DNA of 53,579 nt. It comes from Acanthaster planci. Its lineage: Eukaryota; Echinodermata; Asteroidea; Valvatida; Acanthasteridae. The DNA is taken from contig NW_019091388.1 of NCBI RefSeq assembly GCF_001949145.1, positions 635,632 through 689,210 of the forward strand, given 5' to 3'. Below the pieces are notes generated by a model. The model ran no database searches, was not told the DNA's origin, and saw only the letters and a list, made by a program, of their open reading frames with translations. The position numbers and the translations under genes are program-made. Below are positions 37,115-48,035 of this stretch, piece after piece (positions within the stretch are counted from its first letter, which is position 1; the number at the start of each line of letters is the position of its first letter).

Positions 37115-38593
37115 GTAAGTCTTTGATAAATCATTAAGTCCTACATGTATGTATATCCGCTGCATGGTCAATCTTCCTGCATGGTGTCTTTTTCTAGTTG
37201 GCCTATTTCATTCTTCCGTGATTCTGATGCATACATTGCAGTCACTGTGTGGTTCTTTGTCATGTTTGTACATGTAGCATGTTGTGTAAAAATAGTTGGA
37301 ATTTTCAGATTAACCTGAAAAATGACCCCTACTTTTCTTAAGCTTCTGAAGTTTAGCACACACTTCTATTTTTATGCATTATGGTTTGTGAAGCCAAGCT
37401 ACAGGATGACATCATATTCCTAATATAAAGATTGTGCAGTTGCTTTGTGCAAGCATACTTGGACTGTTCTGAAGTTTGCCCGATTCAGGAAGCTTTGTAG
37501 TAAAAAAAACAAGACATAGGGTGTAATTGAATGGAATTAATGCAGTGTGGAGAAAGGATGACATTTTTCAAAAGTGTTTGACAGTAAAGGCAGTGGTTGA
37601 TTGTAAGCTGAATGACACGGGAACAATTTTATGTTCATGTACACGTACGCGATATCCCTTCTTCCTTTCAACGAGTGTCATTGTCATTATTGGCTGTTTT
37701 TTAAATGTACTTGCATGTGTCTTAATTTGATTTTTTTTTAAAGAAAGGCACCAATGGTACAGTTTTCTTTCATTCTTATTTTGATTAGACTGCTCAACAA
37801 TAGACATGCCCATGTTAACCGTTAATACTCTAAAATGCTCAAGACTAATTGTACGGCTGGAAAATTTGGATAGCACAGTTATAGTAGGTGATTCACAAGA
37901 CAATACACCATCTGGAAGTTGCAATGGAGGGGCTCTTTTTCAAAGAGCATGGGGGTGAGAATGGTTCCTAAATGCTCTTCAGAGTTTTAATTAATCCTTT
38001 CTTCTTCAGAGTGCTTGAATTCCCTGATGTATCAAACTTTGCTCAAGTTGTCTACTGACTACTGACTTGTTGTATTCCGACTTCAGAAATTGCCTCTCCA
38101 TGGCAACCTCTAGGCTGGTGTACTGTATAACGTGTTACCGATGTTGTACCAGCAAGCCAACAAGTACCGCATACGTGTATTTTTTTTCAACATTTCATAT
38201 TTTATCCAGAAAATTCTTTTAAAAATAATATTGTTATATAATGTTATGGAGCCATGCATAAACCAGTGTTCATGTAAAGTAAGGCACTTCATTTTAAGCA
38301 ATTTTTTGGTCCTTGTTCACTTTGGAATGTACAAAGAGATTCGTGGTAGGGTAGTCCCTTTACTTCTTTGCTTTGCTGTACCTTTGCAAATTCCAAATGT
38401 TGTGTACTTGTAATATGGACAGTGTTAGGTTAAACATGCAAACTGTCAGAATCTATCAGGACATTTCAAAATGATGTCACGATGGCTTGATACTGATATC
38501 ACATAACATTGCACAGCTGTCTTAAATTTATCCTTTCCCCTTTTTTTGTCTCCTAACAACCCGCCTTTTGACTCCCTCACATCAACCCTTCAG
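37115..38593 (+). other. MRPS11: MRPS11 intron 2 (about 1.5 kb)
   Basis: It begins GTAAGT and ends CCTTCAG after a long C/T-rich tract. The contents are AT-rich, with a few ACATGTA sites near 37143 and 37270. No element or ORF is supported inside. Confidence 0.85.
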
Positions 38594-38619
38594 GAAGGAG
38601 CTACACAAGGACTACTTGT
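38594..38619 (+). CDS. MRPS11: MRPS11 coding exon 3: 26-nt microexon
   Basis: This exon completes Arg161 (C from exon 2 plus GA) and then encodes RSYTRTTC (162-169). It is preceded by a long C/T-rich tract ending TTCAG and followed by GTGAGT. It is too short to be found as an open frame. It was placed because exons 2 and 4 do not join in frame and because uS11 needs about eight residues between the HTGR strand and the GAEGF block. In human MRPS11 the corresponding residues end in SCGTEGF; here the microexon ends in TTC and exon 4 begins GAEGF. Adding it restores frame on both sides. Confidence 0.9.
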
Positions 38620-41274
38620 GTGAGTATCTCTTAGATAGATTCTTATGGAAGTTGAGCTCTTAACTGCCTTTTTTACCGGAAGTCTGATTGGCGTCACTAG
38701 GGAAAAAAAGAACAGATAAGTACATGAGTTTCCAAAATAGCACTCTTTTCTGTAAACTTCCTGTTTTGTTAGCTGGATTTGTCATGTGTTCATATGGCGT
38801 TGATTTGTTTTGTGTCATGTACAGTTTTCTTGGAGAAGTTTATTACATTGAGTTTGCTGGATGTCAGTGCTTGAATTCATGGAGTACCGACTTTTAAGTC
38901 TTAGTTATAAAGTAATGTAGTGCAATTTAAAAGTGAAATTTGTGCAGAATTGTATTTTCAGCAGGTTGAATTTCCTTCAATCTGATGTACAGTTGTCAGT
39001 TAGTTAAAGTCAATCATGCCAAACATTTCTGTTTGTTTTGATGATCAAAATGGTGATTTTATTTTCCAAAAACACCTTAGCCTCATCTAGTAGGTTTTGG
39101 ATAGTTACCAACTTACCACCACTAGAGGCATTTCCTTTTGAAAATATTATCCCGTATAAATACACATACATTTACGTCTCTCAGTTTTACTGCCAAATTA
39201 AAAAAATTAGGATAACTAGCAGGATAATTTCATATCATTTTTCATTTATCAGTTTTGAAGCAAGTATTTTCGTTGCACTTTGTAATTGGAGTGTGATGTA
39301 GATCGCTCCATGTATTTTCTGACTAAACCTACATATACATCTATGTGTAGAGTACAGTTTGGGGTAACCATTATTTAGTGGTGTCAGCCCAGTTCACTTG
39401 CATTCACAACAAATCAGCCAACAAATTGGATTTTACACTCACCCATTTACAAGCTTGGACAGTTGCATTATTGGATTTTTGGAGGGGTGGATGTTGTTGT
39501 GATTGTAATGGTCAGGTTGGAGATATCTAATGGAGACAGAAAATTGGAGGGTGACTCTGACTGCCCTAATGAAATCTACTGGAAAGAGGGAGATCACTAT
39601 ATGTGTTTGTTTTTATATAGGGAGTTTACACATCACTTGGTGCATGAGATCAACCCCAAATAGCTACTACACATCAAACAAATTGCGCGAGTGCCATTTA
39701 TGACCTAGCTGTCGTCGGAGCAGCTAATGAGGAATAGATCCCGTGACCTAGTTAATATAATTGGCTTCGTGGAGCCAGCAAATACGGCAGTGACGTGAGT
39801 TATGACAAGCTGCATTATGACTCTGTGTGGGCCCCTGCCCCCATGATTTTTAAAGAAAAGGTATGGATATGCATGTGATGGTCTCATGGTCTGATGCAGT
39901 GAGTGATGGAAGCCCAATTTATGATTCAGTTTGGTTCCCATGTAGGCAGTGGTGTTTGTTGTACATCCCACACAATTGTGAGTGTTTCCTTTTTTCTGTG
40001 TGGGGAATATACCGCACCGTGAAATTAATTGCCCATTTTGAAGGGCCTCATAATGTTGTCTTATTCATTTTTGTTCTTCCTGATTCTAAATTTGGTGTGG
40101 ATTGGATGCCCATGTACATGTAGTGATTGAATTTGTGAAAAATTCCAGCTCTTACCAAATGGATCCTACAAGTAGCTAGGTTCTTGCAGAAATTATTGAT
40201 ATTGAAATTTTCTATAATCAGTAGAACGGAATAAGTGGGTAGGGTATTGGTGTAAGTTGGGCACAGGTTTTTAAAATTGTTTTCATGTATCATGTGCCCT
40301 TGTAAGTCGTACCAGAAGAAGACAAAACAAGTGCATTTGGTAAAGTGTTCATTTCTTTTCTTTTTTGGGGGAAGGAGGATTTGTTTCGGGGGTGTTTGTG
40401 TATATTTGTACACACCAAAAGTATACTGCGGATTACTATAGCAAACTAAGAGAATTTTCCATACAAGGGCCAGTTCTTACATGGTACAAATGTGTGATTG
40501 CATCACAGATGTCCCCTCTATGAGTTTGTGCAATTGAAACACGAATCTGTCCGTGTAGTTCACCTGAGTCTTTCATTATGTCAGATTCCTTCTTTTAGTT
40601 GTTCTCATACTGAGTATGAACTACTTGTAACACAATTTTCTGTCAGTCAGAGCAACCGTCTGTGTTCATTTTGCTGTTTATCTTGTACAAGTGGTTTTAT
40701 TTCGGGGTTTTTTTCTTTGTTACTTTTGGACAAGAAGCATGCATTTGCATTCTCACTATGAATACGTGGATCAGTACTTCGGTTTTCTTTTTTCATTTAC
40801 TATAGTTGTAATCATTTGCATGTAAATTGTTCAGTGTTCTATTTCATCAGTTTGTAAAATCTTGATTACCAGCTGTGTCTTAACTTTGTCTCGTCAGACA
40901 ATTCGTTTTTAGCTTTTGTAAATGGGTTTGATCAATTTCTGTGTTAACTTGTTGAAAAAGTATGTTTATCTTTGTTCTGTTTGGAGTGTTGTCAGTTAAC
41001 TTTGTTATTACTTAATTGGTATAGAATAAAATATGTGAACACCTTTGTTGATGTATTTTGGTGGCCACAAATATTCGTCCTGAGGGTACCTTCAACTCTA
41101 TGGAAAGCTACACCTGGAAACCTCTAGATTGAGTTCAGCTTTTATCCATTTGTGCATGTAATAATGAGTTCAAACAGTCTGGAATCATCCACTGTCAACA
41201 CAATTGTTGAAGGTCTTCTGAGGGAGTTAGGTTAGTTTTTAAACCTTTTTGTTCTTTGCTTTATTTTGATACAG
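38620..41274 (+). other. MRPS11: MRPS11 intron 3 (about 2.7 kb)
   Basis: It begins GTGAGT and ends GATACAG. GTAC palindromes are nearly absent here compared with the first 30 kb. No gene or transposon with clear ends was seen. Confidence 0.85.
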
Positions 41275-41349
41275 GGAGCAGAAGGGTTCAAAAATGCAAA
41301 GAAGGGAACAACGATAGCAGCTCAAACTGTTGGCATCTCAGCTGCCGCT
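41275..41349 (+). CDS. MRPS11: MRPS11 coding exon 4: uS11 core helix region
   Basis: Residues 170-194, beginning GAEGFKNAKKGT and ending TVGISAAA. GFKNAKKGT followed by AAQ is the highly conserved loop and helix of uS11 (bacterial S11 has GFRGSRKSTPFAAQ). The exon starts after TTTTGATACAG and ends at GTAAGT (41350). It is exactly 25 codons in phase 0 on its 3' side. A CAGGGTT-ended transposable element begins only about 160 bp into the following intron. Confidence 0.96.
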
Positions 41350-42789
41350 GTAAGTCATGTTTCTGTCTTGCGATATCTCTTGCAGGTACATGTACCTGCA
41401 GTACATGAAAGTCAAAACATACTGTTCAAAGGCACGTCGTGTAATGTACATGTACATACATGCCATGTATACGTACACATACCAATAGGATAGACCTCAA
41501 CCTAATCAGGGTTTGCACGCCTCCTGGAAAACCTGGAAAATCCTAGAATTTTATACCCATCCTGGAAAGTCCTGGAAAATGCTTAATTTTTAAAAGAAGT
41601 CCTGGAAACTTCAGTAAAATCAGTATTACTTTTAAAATGAGACAAAAATGATCTAATAAACTGTGATCGAAATACCGGTATTACCCTGATTGATCCGTCC
41701 CTGCGTACATTGTTGCTATTGTGTGGCGCAACACAGTTGTACATTATTCACCATGCGCGGTCAACACACTCAAAAACACACCCGCGCTGCACGTAGCGCT
41801 GTGAGCGAAGTCAATTTGGGATGTTGCCCACAATGTGATTCTCTCTATTTTACATGTGTGGGGCACCAAGGATATTATTACTAAAGTTTCTTGTAAAATT
41901 TTACCAGTACATGTACCTTCATTTTTATTGTAGCTGCATGGTGAACTGTGTTGTGGATATATTGATGAAATCATTATGTACATGTACTTCATTTAATACG
42001 TAATTAACTATTTCCAATCATTATAAACTAATAAAGCTCAGTGTGAAAGTAAATTGTGACTGTGTCGAACCTTTTACTTTAAAGTTGAATGGACTAAGGG
42101 AAGTTTGTTTTTTACTGATTGCCAGTTGTGTGTAGGCTTACATTGTGGTCCAGTTGTCAGAAAACTCCTCAAGTCATCATCGCTGTGCTGCTTGATTTCT
42201 ATACATTGTTATATTTTAACTTCACAATTTTCTATTGTATTCTATTGATATAATTAATCCAACCTGAATTAAGTCCTGGAATTCGTGAAACATCCTGGAA
42301 TATTTTTTTTTACAAGGGTGTATGAACCCTGCTAATTTAGTGGAGTTCGCTAATTGTGGACAGTCACATTGAATTCATTTGCTGGTTTCATATTTCGAAG
42401 CTTCTCTGGTGCTCGTCATTTTTGTGTACTTAGCATAGCCTTGAAATTAAACATCAGGACAATATCTTGTTTGAATATTACTTTGGTCCTCTCCTGCTGA
42501 GCAAGAGAACCAACCTGGATGCAAATGTTTCAGATCGCTGGAATCATTAAACTCTTTGCCATTGACTAACAGATGGATACTGTTGTTTTGTGTGTGAGGG
42601 GAAGGGTACGCCCTCAACACATGATAGGAAAGTTTTTGTTAGGTGAATAAATTAGGAACAAGTTACAGGGAGATTTCTCAATTCCAAAACCTTTGTGGCC
42701 CAAAGTCAGTGTTATGACAAGTGTATTTCCCCACAACTTTGCAAAAGAGATGCTAACTCAGTTTCTTTTGCCTTTCTGTCTTCACACAG
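41350..42789 (+). other. MRPS11: MRPS11 intron 4 (about 1.4 kb)
   Basis: It begins GTAAGT and ends with the strong acceptor TTCACACAG. More than half of it is the CAGGGTT-ended element at 41507-42331. Confidence 0.85.
41507..42331 (+). mobile_element. CAGGGTT-ended non-autonomous DNA transposon, 825 bp
   Basis: The left end is CAGGGTTTGCACGCCTCCTG; the right end, read in reverse complement, is CAGGGTTCATACACCCTTGT. The pentamer CTAAT lies directly outside each end (41502-41506 and 42332-42336), a possible 5-bp target duplication. TCCTGGAAA-like repeats occur inside both ends, running in the same orientation. This CAGGGTTCATAC...TCCTGGAAA repeat is known to me as a widespread animal element, probably hAT-related; the 5-bp duplication would suit the hAT5 group. 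No transposase frame. Confidence 0.75.
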
Positions 42790-42855
42790 AAAGCACTGGA
42801 GAAGGGGCTGAAGACAGTGAGGGTTATCGTGAAAGGGATTGGTCCAGGTAGACAG
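42790..42855 (+). CDS. MRPS11: MRPS11 coding exon 5: RNA-binding strand and GPGR turn
   Basis: Residues 195-216, KALEKGLKTVRVIVKGIGPG followed by RQ. VRVIVKGIGPGR corresponds to the VVVKGLGPGR segment of human MRPS11, a near-universal uS11 motif at the rRNA interface. The acceptor lies after a strong pyrimidine run ending TTCACACAG, and the donor is CAG/GTGAGG. Exactly 22 codons, phase 0 at both ends. Confidence 0.96.
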
Positions 42856-45800
42856 GTGAGGGCTTATGGGCTTGGATAGAATGATTGGAGTAGGACAGAG
42901 ATGATTGACTACAGCCAGGAAATTCAGTTAGAAACACTTGCATTGTTGCTGCAATTTTTGGGGTGGTTTAACCTTTTAAGACTTGTTATCTCTGAAAATG
43001 TCAGAAGATGTAGTTTTACAGATTATGAAATTTTGGTTTAAAATGTAATGGATTTGGGCGGGGGTGTCGATGTTTTGGAACAAGTCTTTGTAGTACTTTC
43101 AGACTAATGTTGGAGGGTTTTTAATTTGTTAAAAACATTGAAATGATTGAAAGGTAATAATTTTTCACTTATTTGAAGCATTTCAATTTCATAATACTTT
43201 TTTTCCTCCTTAGTAAACAACCACTTTTTTCCTTTAAAATTAGGTTCATCCTCAAATATCTGAGACAGTAGCTCATTAATTCAGATGGGATTTCTCACCT
43301 TACTACCGGTACCTTTTCCCCCCATGCTGTGTTCACATGTATATACTGTGTATTTCCATTTAGTACATGTAATGGTCTTCACTAACATTTAATTAATCAG
43401 TGGTCAAGTAGTAAGAAATCTGCACTTGAAGCAAAATGTCCTGAGTTGAGGTCCTGACAATGTAAGATTGTGAAAGTTTTTTCTCCACACCAAACAATAC
43501 CAACAATAAATACTACTGATGTTACATGTAGTTGGTTATACATGTAGGTAGGTCTACTAGACATCTCAGAGAAATGCAGTAGTGTGAAGAGTTTAATGAA
43601 GGGATGTTTGTATTTTCAGAGTGATTTGTTAAGTGAAAGGCATTTGGCAGACTTACAATAGTATTTGCTTGTTGCTTCCATGTATCATCAGTATCTGCTA
43701 TAATACTGCCCATTGTTTGACAGTTATGTCATCATGTGTACATCCAGAAACATATGTTCCTTACATTTTTGTCCCAAATAAAATATCCAGTTAAATTAAT
43801 TTGATTGTCCGTTCAGAAAATGTTCTTCCTTTCAACAAACTAATGTCAAAGGATTTGACACATTCTAGTATCTGTCCCTTCCGTATTGATCGGAATTGGA
43901 AGGATAAAGAAAAGTGCTATTGTTCAGATGTGAAGTTTAAAGTTATCAGTTTTATTTACAGTAACACAAATCTTTTGACGGCTGTTTGGTATCTTATGGA
44001 ATAGCAATTGTTATGGTACAAAATCCATCTGTTACCTTGGTGTTGGACCCAGTCCAACAGGAATATGGCTGTGTGCCAAATTCCAAGCTCTGCGATACTG
44101 TCATGTGATGTCATGTGATAGTGAAAATATTATCAAATACTAATGCACACAAGTGAAAAATAACAAGGGACACCATCTTGAGAAGAATTTTTAGAAGGTG
44201 GATACAATGTAGTATTCCAATCACCAGAACATGTACATGTACAAGTTGGCATACAGATGTACTTCATTGCAAAGTAACATTCCACAAGCAGTTGAAGTCG
44301 TGTGATGTTTACTGGGTGGGTAAGTTAGACTGACTTTCAGCAGTTTCATCTGAGGCATGTGACTCAGGTTAGAAGAGTGTGTGGGCTCTGAACTTTGCCC
44401 ATGTGTTCTTCAAAACCAGACATAACTGTAACTGCCTTGGCAGTCTTGCAAGGAATCTTCTAAACTCCTCAAACATCTTTCATGGTACAGGAGAGCAGTA
44501 ACACATTCTTAAATTGCCAAAGGGACTTAATTTTCAAATAAAGCTTGTATAATGCCATGGGATGTACCTTCCTGGATTTGGAGAATCATCCCAAATTTCT
44601 TGATGCAATTTAAAGAAGGATCAGAAAAGAATAGAGATATGTTAAATTGCACTAATCTTATGTAGTAAGCAAAAATCAGATTCTCAACCATTTCTTATGC
44701 CAATTCTTGTGCCAATTTTGCTAGGGCCTGTCCAGAGTATTATGTTCTCTTTGTTTAAGTAGTTTCTCCCATGTATTCTACTGTTTTCACCAGTGCAAAG
44801 AGCTCAATTTGTGGCCAACTGGGAAATGGTGCAAAAGAAATATGCCTTCACTTGCATGTCAATCCCCAACTTCCCTTATGCAGATTTAAAGTATGCATGT
44901 ACATGCACTTGTAAAAATGTTGTGAAGGAAGTTTATGAAAAAAAGAAAGTGAAGTTTGAGAGCCATGTACTAAAATGCTTTATGGTCATGGTGGAAATTG
45001 AGGTAGCACTGAAAGACTAAGGTAATAACTGGATGAGGTTTCATAGTGACAACTACTTTGTCAGATGCAATTAAGTAAAACATCATCAACATGAAAACTT
45101 CAAGTATTTGAAGGTTACTGTTGTATTCTAAAAATAAAGCATGCACTTAATCCCATTTTTCGTCAGTACAGACAAAACAAAAATTTGTTTTAAAATATTC
45201 AGTTAAAAAATGCCCCCACAATTATTTGAAAAGATAACAGACTTTTTTGTATTAAAGACAACAGTAATGACAGGTTTCTTTCATTTCTCATACTTTCAAA
45301 TGCTGAGGATATCCAAATGATTTGCCAAGGAGTCACTCTCTGTACAATTTTGAGGGTTTTATACTTAGCAAAATGAGAGTGTAATGGAGCCGTGTAAAAG
45401 TTAAAAGCATGGTGTCATGTTGCAGGCTTCTTCATCAACTGATTGCTATTTTTCTCTCTGCTCTTTCATGTCTGTCCAACATAAGCAATGAGATGTATAT
45501 CAACCATCTGTCGTCAAGAGATCTAAAATATTTTTGTTGCTGTTGCCTTGATGGATTATCTGTCAACCAATGCGTTGATTTCCACAAAAAAACCTGTGTG
45601 TTTGAAATATGTGTGATATTTTTTAAGAATTTACACATCTGAATAGTGATCAGGGCCACTGTAACAAGCCGCTGTTTAGAAGCAAATCCTTACTGTCCTG
45701 AATTAGTAGAAATATTATGTTTATTCTGTCTATACAAAGCCATTTATGTGTTATTACTAACTACTGTACATTGAGCAAATTCTGTTTCTTTGTTTCCCCT

Positions 45801-46018
45801 GATAACCCTTTCATCAGTTAGCAGTAAATTCACTGACAGAAAGCTACCGGTTTTCACCACATTTCAGATACTTTTACACTTTTTTACTTTTGAGTTTTGC
45901 TCTGAGTTTCCAACAAAATATTTTTAAGCTATAATAATTGTTATAAAAGTTCTTATTCAAAATATTTGTATCCCTTAATTTGTCTTTTCTTTGTTCCCCT
46001 GTATTTCATTTTTAACAG
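42856..46018 (+). other. MRPS11: MRPS11 intron 5 (about 3.2 kb)
   Basis: It begins GTGAGG and ends TTTTAACAG after a long pyrimidine-rich run. It is AT-rich with few GTAC palindromes (43364, 44230 areas). Frames at 43801-44004 and 44793-45020 show no family resemblance. Confidence 0.85.
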
Positions 46019-46126
46019 GCATCCATTAAAGGTTTACAGATGGGAGGACTTGACATTGTGTCCATCACAGATAATACACCCATACCACACAATGGAGCCA
46101 GACCACGAAAAGCAAGGAGATTATAA
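46019..46126 (+). CDS. MRPS11: MRPS11 coding exon 6: C-terminal uS11 signature and stop
   Basis: Residues 217-251 and TAA. The segment includes [20 protein letters not shown] followed by [11 protein letters not shown]. This fits the uS11 signature, and the basic C-terminal tail is one residue type away from the human RPRKARKL ending. The acceptor is a long T/C-rich tract ending TTTTAACAG. The C-terminus aligns to the family end without extension or truncation, so the gene looks intact and under selection at the protein level. Confidence 0.98.
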   Translation, partial: ASIKGLQMGGLDIVSITDNTPIPHNGARPRKARRL

Positions 46127-46620
46127 CATTCCAACACAACTGGCTTTGGGCTGAAAACAATATACATGTACATATTTTGATGATTGTAGTACAGTGCATC
46201 AGGAAAGTGTGTCTGCAACTCTACCTACTCTGAAAGTCTTAGCTGATGAAATCTTGCATGTTTCTTTTTGGAGGGAGGTGGGGTACAGTAGGTAAGAGTT
46301 GTTCTGTGAATGTTGCAAAGATTGGTAATGAGACTGATTTGACTAGAGTAAGTAGAACTTGGATGCATGTGTGATGTGTGCATGATTATGTTTCCAGTTT
46401 GAATCTGTGGATGTTCCAGAACAGGTTGGAATTGGTTCTAGAACTTCTCAAACATATTTCCAGACAGACAGTATTGTTTTATCCCCGGCTTCAGTTTTGT
46501 TTATTTAATTTCTGTCAGGAGTATAAAATGCTTTTCAAGCATCTCCCTTGTGTTTCAGTGTAAAATTCATTTAAACTTAAGTCTGACAAACGCCTTCAAG
46601 TTACATCGTTGTAATTAGAA

Positions 46621-46799
46621 CAGTGTTGTATTTGAGTCCATCACAAGTCCCTGTAAGTCCATCACAAGTCATTCAGTCTTAAGCCAATTCACAAGCTATA
46701 TAAATGAGCTGTGAAAACAGCATTCTTTTGTCATTGTTCACCTTGTTACTTATGACTGGCCTTGTGAAAGGACTTGTGATGAACTCAAATACAACACTG
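46621..46799. mobile_element. CAGTGTTGTA MITE, 179 bp, inside the MRPS11 3' UTR
   Basis: CAGTGTTGTATTTGAGT at 46621 and its counterpart ACTCAAATACAACACTG ending at 46799 form extended inverted termini: about 30 bp pair, through the CATCACAAGTCC/GGACTTGTGATG segment, with one mismatch. Flanks AATTAGAA (46613-46620) and AATCAGAA (46800-46807) agree at 7 of 8, fitting an 8-bp hAT duplication. An internal direct repeat, GTCCATCACAAGTC, occurs twice near the left end. Confidence 0.85.
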
Positions 46800-47023
46800 A
46801 ATCAGAAAGTTTTGAAACTGTTTTCTGTTTTAAATTGGAGGCAGATTTAAGGCCGTAAAATGAAGCAAAGTGACAAGCACTGTATGTTAATTTATGCGGC
46901 ATTTTTTTTACAAGGCGGTCAATCATAACATGAAACTGTACCATGGTGTTGGGCCATTGGAATTGTGTGTGAAAGTCAACCATTTGTACATGTATGTATG
47001 TTAATACAAAAATGTAACTTTGA

Positions 47024-47029
47024 AATAAA
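47024..47029 (+). promoter_or_regulatory. MRPS11: Candidate polyadenylation signal AATAAA
   Basis: First canonical AATAAA downstream of the MRPS11 stop, about 0.9 kb away. It is followed within about 40 bp by a GT/T-rich run (GTGTTTGATTTTT) typical of a downstream element. No cleavage evidence is available from sequence alone. Confidence 0.5.
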
Positions 47030-47045
47030 GTATAGTGAAACGATG

Positions 47046-47940
47046 ATAGCAAGTTCAGTGTTTGATTTTTCAAGTGAGTGCTGAAGCTTATACCATCTGA
47101 CAGTTCTATTTTGAATGTGTTTTTATTGCATTGCATGCCGATATCCACTTTCTGGCACTGCGTGATTTTAAGTAACTCTCTTTGAATGCTCAAGGACACC
47201 AGGTACAAGGAAAAATACACTTAGATGTAAACAACAATCCACAAAAATGATGTTGCAGCAAATGATACAAGCAAATGATGTACAAGTCATGATGTTCAGA
47301 TGGCTAAGTTCCAAACTGAGGTTCTGGTTGTTACAAATTCCAGTCCTGAACAGAGGCTACTTTCAACCGACTTGGAAAAATGTCTGGGCCCCAGTCTTTC
47401 TGTGGTAGTTGTGTAAGGCTGAATCAAGATCCCTCACACACAACCACAGGAAGTTTGGTGTCTCAAGCCATTGCATCGTGATATAGCCAGATGGATACTA
47501 ACTTGACTTCTGGCCTTTAAAGCACTTCAGTGTGTTGTGCACACTTGAAACCATCAAATATGGAGAATCTCATGCAGATGTTGAATACAGTGCAGTGTTG
47601 CAGAGTTGTACTACTCACTCTGAGTTTAATTCACAGAAATCTCTTAGGGCTTTCAAAAGGCAAGATGTTCTTCACATAGGTTCACTCTGGAAGCTTTGCC
47701 ATCTAGGTTGGGAATCGATAGGCAAGCAAGAAGTAACATTGAAGGTTTGGAATGAAAACAAAATGATCCAGTTTGCCAGTGCTGGGAAGCAGGAGGGAAA
47801 TGGGCTGAACGATTTCAGATTAACCTTTTTTCTTAAAATACTCTGAATTACACCACTCTTGGGTATTAAATATACACTTTAGAGATACAAAGAATGGCTA
47901 TATAGAAAATTAACAGAGCTGAACAGTGTTGGTGATGGGG
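47046..47940. other. Non-coding stretch downstream of MRPS11
   Basis: No gene is supported. A 104-codon plus frame at 47532-47846 has no recognisable domain. An imperfect hairpin (TTCTGTGGTAGTTGTGT against ACACAACCACAGGAA) lies at about 47398-47455. Confidence 0.5.
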
Positions 47941-48035
47941 CAGTGTTGTACTTGATGAAATCATTTGTCATTTTTCACCGTTACTTACGACTGGTCTTTT
48001 GGAAGGATTTAATGGACACAAGTACCACAACTCTG
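47941..48035. mobile_element. Short relative of the 46621 MITE
   Basis: It starts CAGTGTTGTACTTGATGA and continues with a stretch matching the right half of 46621-46799: CATTTGTCATTTTTCACC, GTTACTTACGACTGGTCTT and GGACACAAGTACCACAA. The right terminus ACCACAACTCTG is an imperfect version of TACAACACTG. No clear target duplication. Confidence 0.6.

Larger units (their letters stand above)
17500..46126 (+). other. MRPS11: MRPS11 gene span, start codon to stop codon (six coding exons)
   Basis: The span covers the whole coding part of a mitochondrial uS11 gene. Exon lengths 350, 131, 26, 75, 66 and 108 nt sum to 756 nt, which is 251 codons plus TAA. Introns are about 19.1, 1.5, 2.7, 1.4 and 3.2 kb. 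Donors read GTGAGT, GTAAGT, GTGAGT, GTAAGT and GTGAGG, and each acceptor is a CAG. uS11m sits in the platform of the mitoribosomal small subunit in the matrix and contacts rRNA near the mRNA exit path (family knowledge). The human protein is about 194 residues, so this one is longer, and the extra length is N-terminal. In human, MRPL46 lies head-to-head with MRPS11; I saw no MRPL46-like frame upstream here. The transcription start is not located. Confidence 0.93.
46127..47045 (+). other. MRPS11: Probable MRPS11 3' UTR
   Basis: There is no coding signal after the stop. The first canonical AATAAA is at 47024-47029. Earlier TATAAA-like variants (46521 and 46699 areas) could give shorter forms. 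The UTR contains a 179-bp MITE at 46621-46799 that would fold back on itself in the transcript. A long antisense open frame lies over the distal part of this UTR and looks like chance. Confidence 0.6.

Noticed and set aside
46750-47220. 156-codon minus-strand open frame, the longest in the window without N
   Set aside because: It lies antisense over the MRPS11 3' UTR and partly inside the MITE terminus, and shows no domain or splice context. Length alone is within chance for this AT-rich DNA.
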